64,000 bases of DNA. Source: Sphingomonas sp. TREG-RG-20F-R18-01. GTDB lineage: Bacteria; Pseudomonadota; Alphaproteobacteria; Sphingomonadales; Sphingomonadaceae. The notes beneath the pieces were generated by a model, which did no database searches, was not told the DNA's origin, and was given only the letters and a program-made list of their open reading frames with translations. Shown here piece after piece: positions 46,375 to 55,780 of the stretch (positions are counted from its first letter, which is position 1; each line of letters begins with the position of its first letter). Location: NCBI RefSeq assembly GCF_022662475.1, contig NZ_JAKNQQ010000001.1, positions 682,001 through 746,000 on the forward strand. The letters are read 5' to 3'. The position numbers and the translations under genes were made by a program.

Positions 46375-47634
46375 ATGCGTTGGACCACCCGTATCGTCGC
46401 CGCCGCGCTCTGCGCTGCCCTGCAAGCCTGCGTCACCGCCCCGATCAATGCCCCCCGCCCCGACCAGGCTCGAACCAGCCCGGTCGTGGCGGCGGAGCGG
46501 CGCGCGCCGGTCACGATCCTCATCTCGATCGACGGCTTCCGCCCGGACTACCGCAACCGCGGCGTCACCCCCAATCTCGACGCGCTCGCGGCGGGCGGGA
46601 TCAGCGCGGCGATGCGACCGAGCTTCCCGTCGATCACCTTCCCCAACCATTATACGCTCGTCACCGGGCTGCGCCCCGACCGCAGCGGGATCGTCGGCAA
46701 CCGCATGGAGGACGCCCGCCGCCCGGGCGAGGTCTTCACGATGCAGACCGACGACCCGTTCTGGTGGACCGAGGCCGAGCCCTTGTGGGTGACGGCCGAA
46801 AAGGCCGGGATCCGCAGCGCGACGATGTTCTGGCCGGGTTCGAACGTCGACTGGAAGGGCGTGCGGCCCGACGACTGGCAGCAATATGCGAATGCGGTCG
46901 ACGATCGCCAGCGCGTCGATGCGGTGATCGACTGGCTGCGTCGCCCGGCCGCGACACGGCCACGCTTCCTGACGCTGTATTTCGATGCGGTCGACAGCGC
47001 TGGCCACAAATACGGCCCCGCCGACGCGCATGTCACCGCGACGGTCAAGGACATCGACACCGCGATCGGCCGGTTGCGCGCGGGGCTCGCCGACCTCGGC
47101 CAGCCCGCCAATCTGGTGATCGTCGCGGATCACGGGATGGCGGCGATCAGCGCCGACCGCGTCGTGCGGATCGACCGGATGCTTCCGCCCGCGAGCTTCC
47201 ATGCGATCACCGATGGCCCCTATGTCGGGCTCGATCCCATGCCCGGGCATGAGGCCGAGGTCGCCCGTGCGCTGCTCGGCGCGCACGATCACCTGCGATG
47301 CTGGCGCAAGCGCGAGATCCCGGCGCGCTTCCATTACGGCCGGAACGCGCGCGTCCCGGCCTTCGTCTGTCTCGCCGAGACCGGCTGGCTGGCGCTGACG
47401 AAGGACGCGCCCGTCGATCATCCGACGGCGGGCGGCGCGCACGGCTTCGATCCGGCGGCGCCCGAGATGGCGGCGCTGTTCATCGCCAACGGGCCCGCGA
47501 TCAAGCCGCTCGGCACCCTGGCGGGGTTCGACAATGTCGACGTCGCACCGTTGTTGCGCGATCTGCTGGGCCTGCCGGCGGACGGCGCCCTGGACGGCGA
47601 TGACGCGCCGTTCCGGCCGGCGCTGGCGCGGTAA
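46375..47634 (+). CDS. Nucleotide pyrophosphatase/phosphodiesterase-like lipoprotein
   Basis: 419 residues from ATG 46375 with AAGGG 6 bases upstream. The N-terminus has a lipobox-like LQAC. The alkaline-phosphatase fold shows ILISIDGFRPDY, the nucleophile Thr region PSFPSITFPNHYTLVTGL and metal ligands in LYFDAVDSAGHKYGP, IVADHGM and GGAHGFDP. It belongs to the NPP/ectonucleotide pyrophosphatase type. It is periplasmic or outer-membrane facing. The preferred substrate is not clear from sequence. Confidence 0.9.
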   Translation: MRWTTRIVAAALCAALQACVTAPINAPRPDQARTSPVVAAERRAPVTILISIDGFRPDYRNRGVTPNLDALAAGGISAAMRPSFPSITFPNHYTLVTGLRPDRSGIVGNRMEDARRPGEVFTMQTDDPFWWTEAEPLWVTAEKAGIRSATMFWPGSNVDWKGVRPDDWQQYANAVDDRQRVDAVIDWLRRPAATRPRFLTLYFDAVDSAGHKYGPADAHVTATVKDIDTAIGRLRAGLADLGQPANLVIVADHGMAAISADRVVRIDRMLPPASFHAITDGPYVGLDPMPGHEAEVARALLGAHDHLRCWRKREIPARFHYGRNARVPAFVCLAETGWLALTKDAPVDHPTAGGAHGFDPAAPEMAALFIANGPAIKPLGTLAGFDNVDVAPLLRDLLGLPADGALDGDDAPFRPALAR

Positions 47635-47728
47635 CGGCGGGACGCGCGCGACAGGCCCAACGCAGGACGATCGCTGCCGGACGATCGCTACCGACCGGGC
47701 CGATGCGGCGATCGCATGCGCGACGGGG

Positions 47729-48760
47729 TTACATCGCCTTCGGGTCGATCGTAATGGCGCCGCCCTTGGCCATCCCGGTGCGTTTTCCCGATCCGACGAG
47801 CGCCCAGACCTGCGATGGCGTCGGCAGCGCGGTGAAGGACGGATAGGCGGATACCGTACCATCCACGTCCTGCAACGACACGGTGTACGTTCCGGTCTTG
47901 TCCACCATACCCATGACCGACGGATAGACGCTGACAACGCGACCTGCATCGCCCAGGGCGAGCACATACCCCTGCGCGCCACTGTCGGACCGATACACGC
48001 CATAATCCGCGTTCGCCTCGGCAGCCCGGCACCAGAGCGACGGCGGGGACGGCGGCGTGGGGGTCTTGTCGTCCGCCCTGGCCTTTGCCGCCACCGACTG
48101 CATCATAAGCGTCATCAACAGGTCCGCGCCGCTCGGCTTGGCGACCTTCGCCTTGCCAAACTGCAACGGCGTCGTGCAGGCGGTCATCGGCGCCGCGATA
48201 CGCGCTTGCGTATCCGCGGCAGGCCAGCGGATCTCCGCGATCAGCTGTTGCAGACGGGTATCGAGCTGCGCGGCGTTCAACGTCGTCGCGCTGATCCGGA
48301 TGCTGACGACCCATTCCCCGAGCGGAACGATGGCCAGTCCGGTGCTGCTGAGCGCACTCCCGGGGGTCGCGAAAAGCTGTCGCAAGGATGTCGCGGCATG
48401 CGCGCCCGCGGCGGCGAAGCCGATCGGCTGGGCGGTCGCAGCGGTCGCATTGCGAAAGATATCGCGGCGCCTGAGCGCGAGCTGCGACCGGTCGAACCAG
48501 AGGCTGACGTCGGCTACATCGGGATGGAACAGATAGAGCGTCGCCTGAACGCTGCCATCCGGTGCCGCGAACTGTGCGGCCACGTCCTGTTCGCCCTGCG
48601 TCGAATCGCTCAGTCCGGTCCGACGCATGCCGGCCAGCCGGGACATCAGGACCAGACCGGTCTGGGCGTGTTGCCAGCCCTTGTCCGCCGGCACTTGAAG
48701 ATCGCGCGCGACCGCGGGCGTGGCAACCGCCAGCGCCACCATCAATACCACCGTCTTCAT
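47729..48760 (-). CDS. Exported protein of unknown function
   Basis: 343 residues from ATG 48760 with GGGGGAG 7 bases upstream. MKTVVLMVALAVATPAVA is a signal peptide. The body has LFHPDVADVSLWFDRSQL and GEWVVSIRISATTLN in the N-terminal half and [19 protein letters not shown] near the end. I recognise no domain. Transcribed away from maoC, with a short divergent gap. Confidence 0.75.
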   Translation of the reverse strand: MKTVVLMVALAVATPAVARDLQVPADKGWQHAQTGLVLMSRLAGMRRTGLSDSTQGEQDVAAQFAAPDGSVQATLYLFHPDVADVSLWFDRSQLALRRRDIFRNATAATAQPIGFAAAGAHAATSLRQLFATPGSALSSTGLAIVPLGEWVVSIRISATTLNAAQLDTRLQQLIAEIRWPAADTQARIAAPMTACTTPLQFGKAKVAKPSGADLLMTLMMQSVAAKARADDKTPTPPSPPSLWCRAAEANADYGVYRSDSGAQGYVLALGDAGRVVSVYPSVMGMVDKTGTYTVSLQDVDGTVSAYPSFTALPTPSQVWALVGSGKRTGMAKGGAITIDPKAM

Positions 48761-48910
48761 ACCGACACTCCCCCGGTGGCAGTGTGTCGCAAGCGCTGCT
48801 CGCGGGCAAGCGTATAGGATCGGCGGAAGAATCGGTCGGACACGGTCGTGCCCCGATGGCGTCGGCATTCCGGGCTTGTCACCGGCGATCAACCGTCCGA
48901 CACCTATGCC

Positions 48911-49360
48911 ATGCAGTATTTTGAAGACATCGCCGTCGGCACCACACAGGCATTCGGCAGCTATCGCGTCACGCGCGAGGAGGTCGTTGCCTTCGCCAAG
49001 GCGTATGATCCGCAGCCCTTCCACCTCTCCGACGCGGCCGCCGCCGCGACGCATTTCGGTCGGCTGTCCGCGAGTGGATGGCATACCTGCGCGATGACGA
49101 TGGCGATGGTCGTCGCCAATCTGGAGGCGAACCAACAGGCCGGGCTCGGCTCGCCCGGGATCGACGAGTTGCGCTGGCTTAAACCGGTCTATCCGGGCGA
49201 CACCCTGCGCTGCGAAACCGAAATCCTCGACAAGCGCCCGTCCCGGAGCCGTCCCGAAATGGGCAGCTATCGCAGTCGGATGACGGTGCTGAACCAGGAC
49301 GATGTGGCGGTGATGACGTTCATCTCGACCGGGCTGATCCGGACGCGGCCGGCAGTCTAG
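48911..49360 (+). CDS. MaoC-like hot-dog dehydratase
   Basis: 149 residues from ATG 48911. The hot-dog fold is shown by the YFEDIAVGTTQAFGSYRVT opening and the family signature FAKAYDPQPFHLSDAAA, followed by FGRLSASGWHTCAM. The Asp and His of that signature are the catalytic residues of enoyl-CoA hydratase 2-type proteins. A role in acyl-CoA metabolism is likely, but the substrate is unknown. It is alone, between two genes of opposite strand. Confidence 0.9.
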   Translation: MQYFEDIAVGTTQAFGSYRVTREEVVAFAKAYDPQPFHLSDAAAAATHFGRLSASGWHTCAMTMAMVVANLEANQQAGLGSPGIDELRWLKPVYPGDTLRCETEILDKRPSRSRPEMGSYRSRMTVLNQDDVAVMTFISTGLIRTRPAV

Positions 49361-49488
49361 GGTCTGAGCGCAGCGTCTCGCCGTTATGGCGACCGCGCGC
49401 CTTCGTTCGGGGCGAGCGCGGTTATTTAAGCGACGGACAGGTCGGGACTGGGCGCGCACCACGCTGCCCGTCCTGTCGCGTCCCGCGA

Positions 49489-49947
49489 TCAGCGATGCGG
49501 ACGCCCGCCACCCGGCCGCCCGCCGCCGCCACCGCCGGGCCGACCGCCGCCCGGTCGACCACCGCCAAATCCGCCGCGTCCCGGCCGGCCCTGCATTCCG
49601 TAATCGCGCCACATCGGGCGCATCTCGCGGTTCGCGCCGCGCCAGCCCTGCGAACGCCCCTGCCAATAGCCGCGCTGCTGGTCGTTCCAGCGATGCCGGC
49701 GGTTGCCACGGTCATAGACGTAATAGCCCGTGCCCGGATAATAATAGTCGTTGTTCCAGCCCCAATACGGGTCCCCGGTATACCCGCCGTAATAGGGATC
49801 CCAGCCGGCGCTGGCATAACCGACGCTCACGCCCGAATAGCCATAGCCCTCGTTGCAGGCGGACAGGCCGACGGTTGCGGTCAGGGCCGCCGCAGCCAGC
49901 GCGAGCTTGCCGAGCGGACGGGCGGAAAGAGCGTGGAGAAACGACAT
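49489..49947 (-). CDS. Tyr/Gly/Arg-rich lipoprotein
   Basis: 152 residues with a lipoprotein-like signal (KLALAAAALTATVGLSAC). The mature chain begins with aromatic repeats (YGYSGVSVGYASAGWDPYYGG) and ends in Gly/Arg/Pro repeats (GGGRPGGGRPGG). Low-complexity composition of this sort is common in small secreted proteins, but the function is unknown. The tail, rich in Arg-Pro-Gly, may bind polyanions. It precedes apt on the same strand with about 80 bases between. Confidence 0.75.
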   Translation of the reverse strand: MSFLHALSARPLGKLALAAAALTATVGLSACNEGYGYSGVSVGYASAGWDPYYGGYTGDPYWGWNNDYYYPGTGYYVYDRGNRRHRWNDQQRGYWQGRSQGWRGANREMRPMWRDYGMQGRPGRGGFGGGRPGGGRPGGGGGGRPGGGRPHR

Positions 49948-50029
49948 GGCGGGGCTTTCGATGGGCCCGGCATTGGTCGAGCTTCACCTGGGATAACCCC
50001 TGGATCAAGGCGTCGTTCCGCCGCCCCGC

Positions 50030-50560
50030 TCAGTGGCCCGCGAAGGCAACCAGCGAATCGACCGTGATCCCGTCGCCGCGCAATGCCGCCGCGCCGCCCA
50101 GATCGGGGAGGTCGACGAGGAACTGCGCCTGCTCGACCACGGCCCCCGCCTTGCGGAGCAGCCGTACCGCCGCGCGCGCGGTGCCACCGGTGGCGATCAG
50201 GTCGTCGACCAGCAGCACGCGCTTGCCGGGCGCAAAGGCATCCGCATGGATCGCGATCCGGTCGGTGCCATATTCGAGGGCGTAATCCTCCGCGATGGTC
50301 ACGCCGGGCAGCTTGCCGTCCTTGCGGATCAGCAACACGCCTGCCCCGAGCGGGGCCGCCAGCGCCGCGGCGAACAGGAACCCGCGTGCCTCGATCCCCG
50401 CGACGAGATCGACCGGGCCGGCGGTGGCCGCCGCCATGCGGTCGATCGATGCGGCAAAACCCGCGGCGTCGAGCAACAGCGTCGTGATGTCGCGGAACAT
50501 GATTCCCGGCTTGGGGAAATCCGGAATGGTGCGGATCAGGGCCTTCAGGTCATCGTTCAC
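50030..50560 (-). CDS. apt: Adenine phosphoribosyltransferase
   Basis: 176 residues. The enzyme salvages adenine to AMP with PRPP. The opening IRTIPDFPKPGIMFRDITTLL, the substrate loop IEARGFLFAAALA and the PRPP motif VLLVDDLIATGGTARAA are diagnostic. The length is normal. It lies downstream of petABC on the same strand, but a strong terminator separates them, so it likely has its own promoter. Confidence 0.97.
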   Translation of the reverse strand: MNDDLKALIRTIPDFPKPGIMFRDITTLLLDAAGFAASIDRMAAATAGPVDLVAGIEARGFLFAAALAAPLGAGVLLIRKDGKLPGVTIAEDYALEYGTDRIAIHADAFAPGKRVLLVDDLIATGGTARAAVRLLRKAGAVVEQAQFLVDLPDLGGAAALRGDGITVDSLVAFAGH

Positions 50561-50646
50561 GGTCGGACATCCCTCGTCACGTCGGCCAGGGCCGGGGCCG
50601 CCTCGTACCCGGAAGCCAGCGCGCTTTCACGCAAAAACGCGCCACG

Positions 50647-50684
50647 CAAAAACGGGCGGCCCGGACCCTGTCCGCGCCGCCCGT
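50647..50684 (-). terminator. Rho-independent terminator after petC
   Basis: ACGGGCGGC (50652-50660) pairs perfectly with GCCGCCCGT (50676-50684), extended by an inner CGGAC/GTCCG stem. On the minus strand five U follow (50647-50651). It lies 41 bases after the petC stop and ends the petABC operon. Confidence 0.9.
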
Positions 50685-50724
50685 CCCTACCCGCGATCGG
50701 CCGGCGCCGATCGGCGGCTGCCGA

Positions 50725-51543
50725 TCAGTGTTTGATGTCGCGCCAGATGTTCTGGTACGCGCCGTAGGCGAGCGCACAGAAGACCAACAGGAACAGCAGG
50801 ACCGCGATCCCCGCGCCATGCCGCGCGGGCAGGTTCGGTTCCGCCGCCCAGGTCAGGAACGCCGCGACGTCCTTGGCATTCTGGTCGACCGTCGACTTCG
50901 TCCCATCGAGATAGGTCACCTGGCCGTCCTGCGTCAGCGGGGGCGGCATCGCGATGTTGAGGTTCGCGAAATACGGGTTGTAGTACAGCCCGTCGGGCGT
51001 CTTCGCGTCGGGGAACTTCTTGAGCAGCTCGGCCGGCTGCGGCGCATAGCCGGTCAGCAGCGAATAGACATAGGGCGTGCCCTCATGCCGCGCCTTGGTG
51101 ATCAGCGACAGGTCTGGCGGGTTGCCGAGGCCGGGATAATAGACCGTCGGGAACGGATCGGCGGGCGTGTTCGGCCGCTCGGTCTTGTCGCCCGTCTTGG
51201 GGTCGAACACTTGCGCCTTGGTCCCCCAGTCGGCCGCGAACTTCTTCACCTGACCCGCCGAATAGCCGAGCTGGGTGAGGTCGCGGAACGCGACGTGCTT
51301 GAGCGAATGGCAGTTCGAGCAGACTTCCTTGTAGACCTGCAGCCCCCGCTGGAGCTGCCGCTGGTCATACGTCCCGAAGAAGCCGCTCGAGGCGAGCTCG
51401 AGCTCCTTGGGATGCTTGTGGAAGACGTCGGTCGCGGTGGCGGCGACCGGGTCGGTGATCAGTCCCGATACGGAGCTGAACAGGGCCAGCCCGAGGACGA
51501 AGACGAAGGCAGCCCCGACGGCCCAGGAAATATAGCGGATCAT
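50725..51543 (-). CDS. petC: Cytochrome c1 of the bc1 complex
   Basis: 272 residues. The heme-c motif is CSNCH in VYKEVCSNCHSLKHVAFRDL, and the axial Met is expected in NIAMPPPL. It has N-terminal hydrophobic segment (AVGAAFVFVLGLALF) and a C-terminal membrane anchor (IAVLLFLLVFCALAYGAYQNIWRDIKH region). It transfers electrons from the Rieske protein to a soluble or bound cytochrome c. It follows petB by 14 bases. Confidence 0.97.
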   Translation of the reverse strand: MIRYISWAVGAAFVFVLGLALFSSVSGLITDPVAATATDVFHKHPKELELASSGFFGTYDQRQLQRGLQVYKEVCSNCHSLKHVAFRDLTQLGYSAGQVKKFAADWGTKAQVFDPKTGDKTERPNTPADPFPTVYYPGLGNPPDLSLITKARHEGTPYVYSLLTGYAPQPAELLKKFPDAKTPDGLYYNPYFANLNIAMPPPLTQDGQVTYLDGTKSTVDQNAKDVAAFLTWAAEPNLPARHGAGIAVLLFLLVFCALAYGAYQNIWRDIKH

Positions 51544-51557
51544 GCTCGAATTGCCCC

Positions 51558-52862
51558 TTATTCGGCCGGAAGCGGGCTACCGCTCACCGCACTGTGCGTC
51601 GGGCTGGTGCCCCCCTTGCCCGCCAGGACCGCCTCGGTGATCGAGTTCGGCAGCGGCCGCGGCCGCTCGGTCCGCGCGACGATCGGCAGGATGATCAGGA
51701 AATGCGCGAAATAATAGGCGCCGCAGATCTGGCTGAGGATCACGTAGATCGGCTCCGCCGGCGATCCCCCGCAATAGCCGAGGACGAGCACGTCGGCGAC
51801 CAGCACCCAGAAGAAGGTGCGATACACCGGCCGGTAATTTGCCGAGCGCACCGGCGAGCTGTCGAGCCATGGCAGGAAAAACAGCAGCAGGATCGACCCG
51901 AACATCGCGAGCACCCCCCACAGCTTGGCCGGAAGGATGAAATCGACGGTGAACGCGCGGAGAATCGCGTAGAACGGCCAGAAATACCATTCCGGCACGA
52001 TGTGCGCGGGCGTCTGCAGCGGGTTGGCCGGAACGTAATTGTCCGGATGGCCGAGATAGTTCGGCGCGAAGAAGATCAACCCTGCGAAGATCAGCAGGAA
52101 CACGCCGAGCCCGAAGCCGTCCTTCGCGGTGTAATAGGGATGGAACGGCACGGTGTCCTGCTCGCCCTTGACGTCCACCCCGGTCGGATTGTTCGACCCC
52201 GGGATGTGCAGCGCCCAGATGTGCATGATGATGACGCCCGCGATCACGAACGGCAGCAGGTAATGCAGCGAGAAGAAGCGGTTGAGCGCGGCATCGTCCG
52301 GCGCGTATCCGCCCAGCAGCCAGACCCGGATCGTCTCGCCGACCACGGGGATCGCCGAGAAGAAGCCGGTAATGACCTGCGCACCCCAGAAGCTCATCTG
52401 CCCCCACGGAAGCACATAGCCCATGAAGGCGGTCGCCATCATCAGCAGGAAGATGGTCACGCCGAGCAGCCAGATCATCTCACGCGGGGCCTTGTACGAC
52501 CCGTAGAACAGTCCCCGGAAGATATGGATGTAGACGACGATGAAGAACATCGAAGCGCCGTTCGCGTGTGCATAGCGCAGGAACCAGCCGCCGTTGACGT
52601 CACGCATGATGTGCTCGACCGAATCGAACGCCACGCCACCGTTGGCGGCATAATGCATGGCGAGGACGATGCCGGTGATGATCTGGATGCCGAGCGCGGC
52701 GCCCGCGAGCACCCCGAAGTTCCAGAAGTAATTGAGGTTGCGCGGCACGGGATAGCCCGCGCCGACCGCGCCATAGACGAGGCGCGGGAGCGGCAGGCGC
52801 TCGTCGATCCACTTGGTGAACCCGCTTTGCGGTGCGTAATGCTTGGCCCAGGGAAAACTCAT
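51558..52862 (-). CDS. petB: Cytochrome b of the bc1 complex
   Basis: 434 residues from ATG 52862 ([15 protein letters not shown]). It is an eight-helix membrane protein that holds both heme b and the two quinone sites. [63 protein letters not shown] segment and the C-terminal [16 protein letters not shown] are clear. Together with PetA and PetC it carries out the Q cycle. Length is normal for alphaproteobacteria. Confidence 0.97.
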   Translation of the reverse strand: MSFPWAKHYAPQSGFTKWIDERLPLPRLVYGAVGAGYPVPRNLNYFWNFGVLAGAALGIQIITGIVLAMHYAANGGVAFDSVEHIMRDVNGGWFLRYAHANGASMFFIVVYIHIFRGLFYGSYKAPREMIWLLGVTIFLLMMATAFMGYVLPWGQMSFWGAQVITGFFSAIPVVGETIRVWLLGGYAPDDAALNRFFSLHYLLPFVIAGVIIMHIWALHIPGSNNPTGVDVKGEQDTVPFHPYYTAKDGFGLGVFLLIFAGLIFFAPNYLGHPDNYVPANPLQTPAHIVPEWYFWPFYAILRAFTVDFILPAKLWGVLAMFGSILLLFFLPWLDSSPVRSANYRPVYRTFFWVLVADVLVLGYCGGSPAEPIYVILSQICGAYYFAHFLIILPIVARTERPRPLPNSITEAVLAGKGGTSPTHSAVSGSPLPAE

Positions 52863-52872
52863 CGTTCTATCC

Positions 52873-53448
52873 TCAACCCACCGTGACCGTCGTTGCCGAC
52901 GTGAACTTATAGTCCGGGACCGCGAGATTCTTCGGGGCCGGGCCTTTGCGGATGCGCGCCGCGGTATCGTATTGCGAACCGTGGCACGGACAGAAATAGC
53001 CGCCATACTGGCCGCGATTCTCGCTCGCCACGATCCCCTGCGGGATGCAGCCGAGATGCGTGCAGACGCCCAGCGTGATCAGCCAGTTCTTCTTGCCCTT
53101 GGTCCGCTGCTCCAGCGTCTGCGGATCGCGCAGCTCGGATAGCGCGACCTTGTCGGCGGCGGCGATCTCGGCCGGGGTCAGGTTGCGGACGAACAGCGGC
53201 TGTTTGCGGAAGGACGTAATGATGCCGGAACCCGCCTCGATCTTCGACAGGTCGACTTCGGTGGTCGACAGCGCGAGCACGTCGGCGGACGGGTTCATCT
53301 GGTTGATCAGGGGGATGATGGCGACGACGCCGCCTACCCCGGCTACCGAGATCGCGGCGATGTTGAGGAAATCGCGACGACGCGGCACTTCCTCATGAAA
53401 TGGAGCGGGATCTTCCCCAAGTGGCACGGCGGAATCGACTGTTGCCAT
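52873..53448 (-). CDS. petA: Ubiquinol-cytochrome c reductase iron-sulfur (Rieske) subunit
   Basis: 191 residues. It has a twin-arginine-type N-terminus ([17 protein letters not shown]) that also serves as membrane anchor. The 2Fe-2S ligands are in CTHLGC and CPCHGS (with [13 protein letters not shown]). It accepts electrons from quinol in the bc1 complex. It is the first gene of petABC, with a divergent trmL on the other side; the promoter lies in the 189-base gap. Confidence 0.98.
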   Translation of the reverse strand: MATVDSAVPLGEDPAPFHEEVPRRRDFLNIAAISVAGVGGVVAIIPLINQMNPSADVLALSTTEVDLSKIEAGSGIITSFRKQPLFVRNLTPAEIAAADKVALSELRDPQTLEQRTKGKKNWLITLGVCTHLGCIPQGIVASENRGQYGGYFCPCHGSQYDTAARIRKGPAPKNLAVPDYKFTSATTVTVG

Positions 53449-53637
53449 TGATTAGCCCTTGTACCTCTGCCCTCGCCCATCTGCTCACGGCGACGGTCGT
53501 TCGTTTCATATTGGGAAAGCCAGAGGCGTATGCCTCCGCCGTCCGATCGTCCTTTGGACGCTGCCATAAGGACATGGCTTGTTAGACGGCGCAACGTCGT
53601 TTTGCCAACAGCAATTTAAGCGTGGTAGCGGGCATGA

Positions 53638-54093
53638 ATGCGCATTGCCCTGTACCAGCCCGATATCGCCGGAAACGTCGGCGCCATTCTTCGTCTTGGC
53701 GCGTGCCTCGGCGTCCCCGTCGATGTGATTGAACCGACCGGCTTTACCTGGAGCGACAAGGCGCTCGCGCGGTCGGGGATGGATTATGCCGACGTGGTGC
53801 AGGTCCAGCGGCATGCCGATTGGGACGCGTTCCTGGCGACGGTGCCGGGACGGATCGTCCTTTTGACCACGCGCGGCGGGACCGGGCTGAATGCCGCGAC
53901 ATTCTCGCCCGGCGACACGCTGCTGCTCGGGTCGGAGGGGAGCGGCGTGCCGGAGTCGGTCCATGCCCGCGCGGATCTGGCCGTGCGGATTCCGCTGGTC
54001 GCGGGGATGCGCTCGCTCAACATCGCGGTGGCGGCCGGGATCGGCATCGCCGAGGCACTGCGACAGACCGGCGGGTGGCCGGAGACGGCGTGA
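53638..54093 (+). CDS. trmL: tRNA (cytidine/uridine-34 2'-O)-methyltransferase
   Basis: 151 residues. It belongs to the SPOUT class with a trefoil-knot C-terminus: LLLGSEGSGVPESVH and IPLVAGMRSLNIAVAAGI, plus the opening MRIALYQPDIAGNVGAILRL. TrmL methylates the wobble base of certain leucine tRNAs. Length fits. It is divergent from petA. Confidence 0.95.
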   Translation: MRIALYQPDIAGNVGAILRLGACLGVPVDVIEPTGFTWSDKALARSGMDYADVVQVQRHADWDAFLATVPGRIVLLTTRGGTGLNAATFSPGDTLLLGSEGSGVPESVHARADLAVRIPLVAGMRSLNIAVAAGIGIAEALRQTGGWPETA

Positions 54094-54120
54094 CGTTTCC
54101 TAGTCCGCCCTCCCCGCTCC

Positions 54121-54213
54121 GTCATTCCCGCGGAGGCGGGAATCCATTAGCGCAACCTTTGATCTCAGCAGGCCTGGGCAGCCAGTATGGATCCCCGCCT
54201 TCGCGGGGATGAC
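54121..54213. repeat. REPIN-like inverted pair, family D
   Basis: Left arm GTCATTCCCGCGGAGGCGGG and inverted right arm TCCCCGCCTTCGCGGGGATG, ending GAC at 54213, in a 93-bp element with about 40 unique bases in the middle. It lies between trmL and hemF. Its palindrome differs from family A but resembles the inner palindrome of the MITE. Confidence 0.85.
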
Positions 54214-54284
54214 GTCGGAAGAAAATGGAATGATCGAACGAGCCGCCCCCTAAGCACTTCTACCAATGGCCCGCCGCCGACGCC

Positions 54285-55175
54285 GTGACGAGTACACCGC
54301 CCTTCCCACCACAACAGGACAAGCCACCCGTGGACATCGCCCTCGACCCCGAACAAGCCCGCGCCCGCCACTGGTTCGAGGACCTGCGCGACCAGATCTG
54401 CGCCGAATTCGTCAGCATCGAACGCGAGACGGGATCGGACGCGGACTTCGACTACACGGCGTGGGACCGCACCGATCCCGACGGCTCGCCAGGCGGCGGA
54501 GGCGTGCGCGGGGTGATGAAGGGCAAGGTGTTCGAAAAGGTCGGCGTCAACGTCTCGACCGTCGGCGGCACGTTCGAAGGCGAGTTCGCCAAGTCGATCC
54601 ACGGCGCCGCCGAGCACCCGCAATTCTTCGCCACCGGGATCAGCTTGGTCGCGCACATGGCGAACCCGCACGTCCCCGCGGTCCACATGAACACGCGCTT
54701 CCTCGTCACGACCAAGCGCTGGTTCGGCGGCGGCGCGGATCTCAACCCGCCGCTGCCCTATGCCGAGGATACCGAGGAATTCCATGCGGTGCTCAAGGCC
54801 GCCTGCGATCCCCACGGCGCGGACTATTACGACCGCTATGCCAAATGGGCGGACGACTATTTCTACATTCCCCACCGCAAGGTCCATCGCGGCGTCGGCG
54901 GGATCTTCTGCGATCACCTGGAGGGCGCGTTCGACGCCAATTTCGCGCTCATCCAGGACATCGGCCGGGCCTTCCTCGACGTCTATCCGCGGATCGTGCG
55001 CCGCCGGATGGACCTTCCCTTCACGTCCGCCGACACCGCGCAGATGCTCGAATGGCGCGGGCGTTACGCCGAGTTCAACCTGGTCTATGATCGCGGCACC
55101 TTGTTCGGGCTCAAGACCGGCGGCAACATCGACGCGATCCTGATGAGCCTGCCCCCGCTCGCCACCTGGTCGTAA
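54285..55175 (+). CDS. hemF: Oxygen-dependent coproporphyrinogen-III oxidase
   Basis: About 296 residues from a GTG at 54285 (a GTG at 54330 is possible). The enzyme converts coproporphyrinogen III to protoporphyrinogen IX with oxygen in heme synthesis. WFGGGADLNPPLPY, the VHMNTRF strand, DYFYIPHRKVHRGVGGIFCDHL and EFNLVYDRGTLFGLKTGGNI are family signatures. It is followed by a GNAT gene 14 bases downstream. Confidence 0.97.
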   Translation: MTSTPPFPPQQDKPPVDIALDPEQARARHWFEDLRDQICAEFVSIERETGSDADFDYTAWDRTDPDGSPGGGGVRGVMKGKVFEKVGVNVSTVGGTFEGEFAKSIHGAAEHPQFFATGISLVAHMANPHVPAVHMNTRFLVTTKRWFGGGADLNPPLPYAEDTEEFHAVLKAACDPHGADYYDRYAKWADDYFYIPHRKVHRGVGGIFCDHLEGAFDANFALIQDIGRAFLDVYPRIVRRRMDLPFTSADTAQMLEWRGRYAEFNLVYDRGTLFGLKTGGNIDAILMSLPPLATWS

Positions 55176-55189
55176 CGGAACCACCGCGC

Positions 55190-55780
55190 ATGGCGCTGAT
55201 CCCGGTCCGCGAGAATGAAGTCGCCACCGTCGTGACGACGCTCGAGATGCGCAAGCGGCCGCCGCTGCGTCCGCTTCCCGCCGCCCCGCTGCGACTGGTC
55301 CATTGGCCCGCGCCCGATCCGGACAGATATCGCACGCTGTTCCGCCGGGTCGGGGCGCCGTGGCTATGGTTCTCGCGGCTGGTGATCGAGCAGGCGGCGT
55401 TGCTGCGGATCATCCACGACCCCGCCGTACAGGTCTTCGCCGCGATCGATGCGGCGGGGATCGAAGTCGGGATGGTCGAGCTCGATTTCCGCGAACACGG
55501 CGCGTGCGAGATCTCCTATTTCGCGCTGATTCCCGAACTTGCCGGACGCGGGCTGGGGCGCTGGCTGATGGCGGAGGCGCTCGCGCGTGCCTGGAACCAG
55601 GACGTCACCCGGGTATGGCTCCACACCTGCTCGCTGGACCATCCCTCCGCGCTCAACTTCTATCGCAAACAGGGGTTCGAGCCGGTCCGCCGCACGGTCG
55701 AGACCTTCGTCGACCCGCGCCTGAGCGGACATCTCCCGCCCGAGGCGGCGCCTCACGTCCCCGTGTTGAGACGCCGGTAG
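55190..55780 (+). CDS. GNAT-family N-acetyltransferase
   Basis: 196 residues. The acetyl-CoA-binding motif is LIPELAGRGLGRWLMAEAL, with the following LDHPSALNFYRKQGFEP typical of GNAT motif B. The N-terminal part is basic and Pro-rich. The substrate cannot be determined. It is 14 bases after hemF and converges with, and overlaps by 28 bases, the end of the next gene on the minus strand. Confidence 0.88.
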   Translation: MALIPVRENEVATVVTTLEMRKRPPLRPLPAAPLRLVHWPAPDPDRYRTLFRRVGAPWLWFSRLVIEQAALLRIIHDPAVQVFAAIDAAGIEVGMVELDFREHGACEISYFALIPELAGRGLGRWLMAEALARAWNQDVTRVWLHTCSLDHPSALNFYRKQGFEPVRRTVETFVDPRLSGHLPPEAAPHVPVLRRR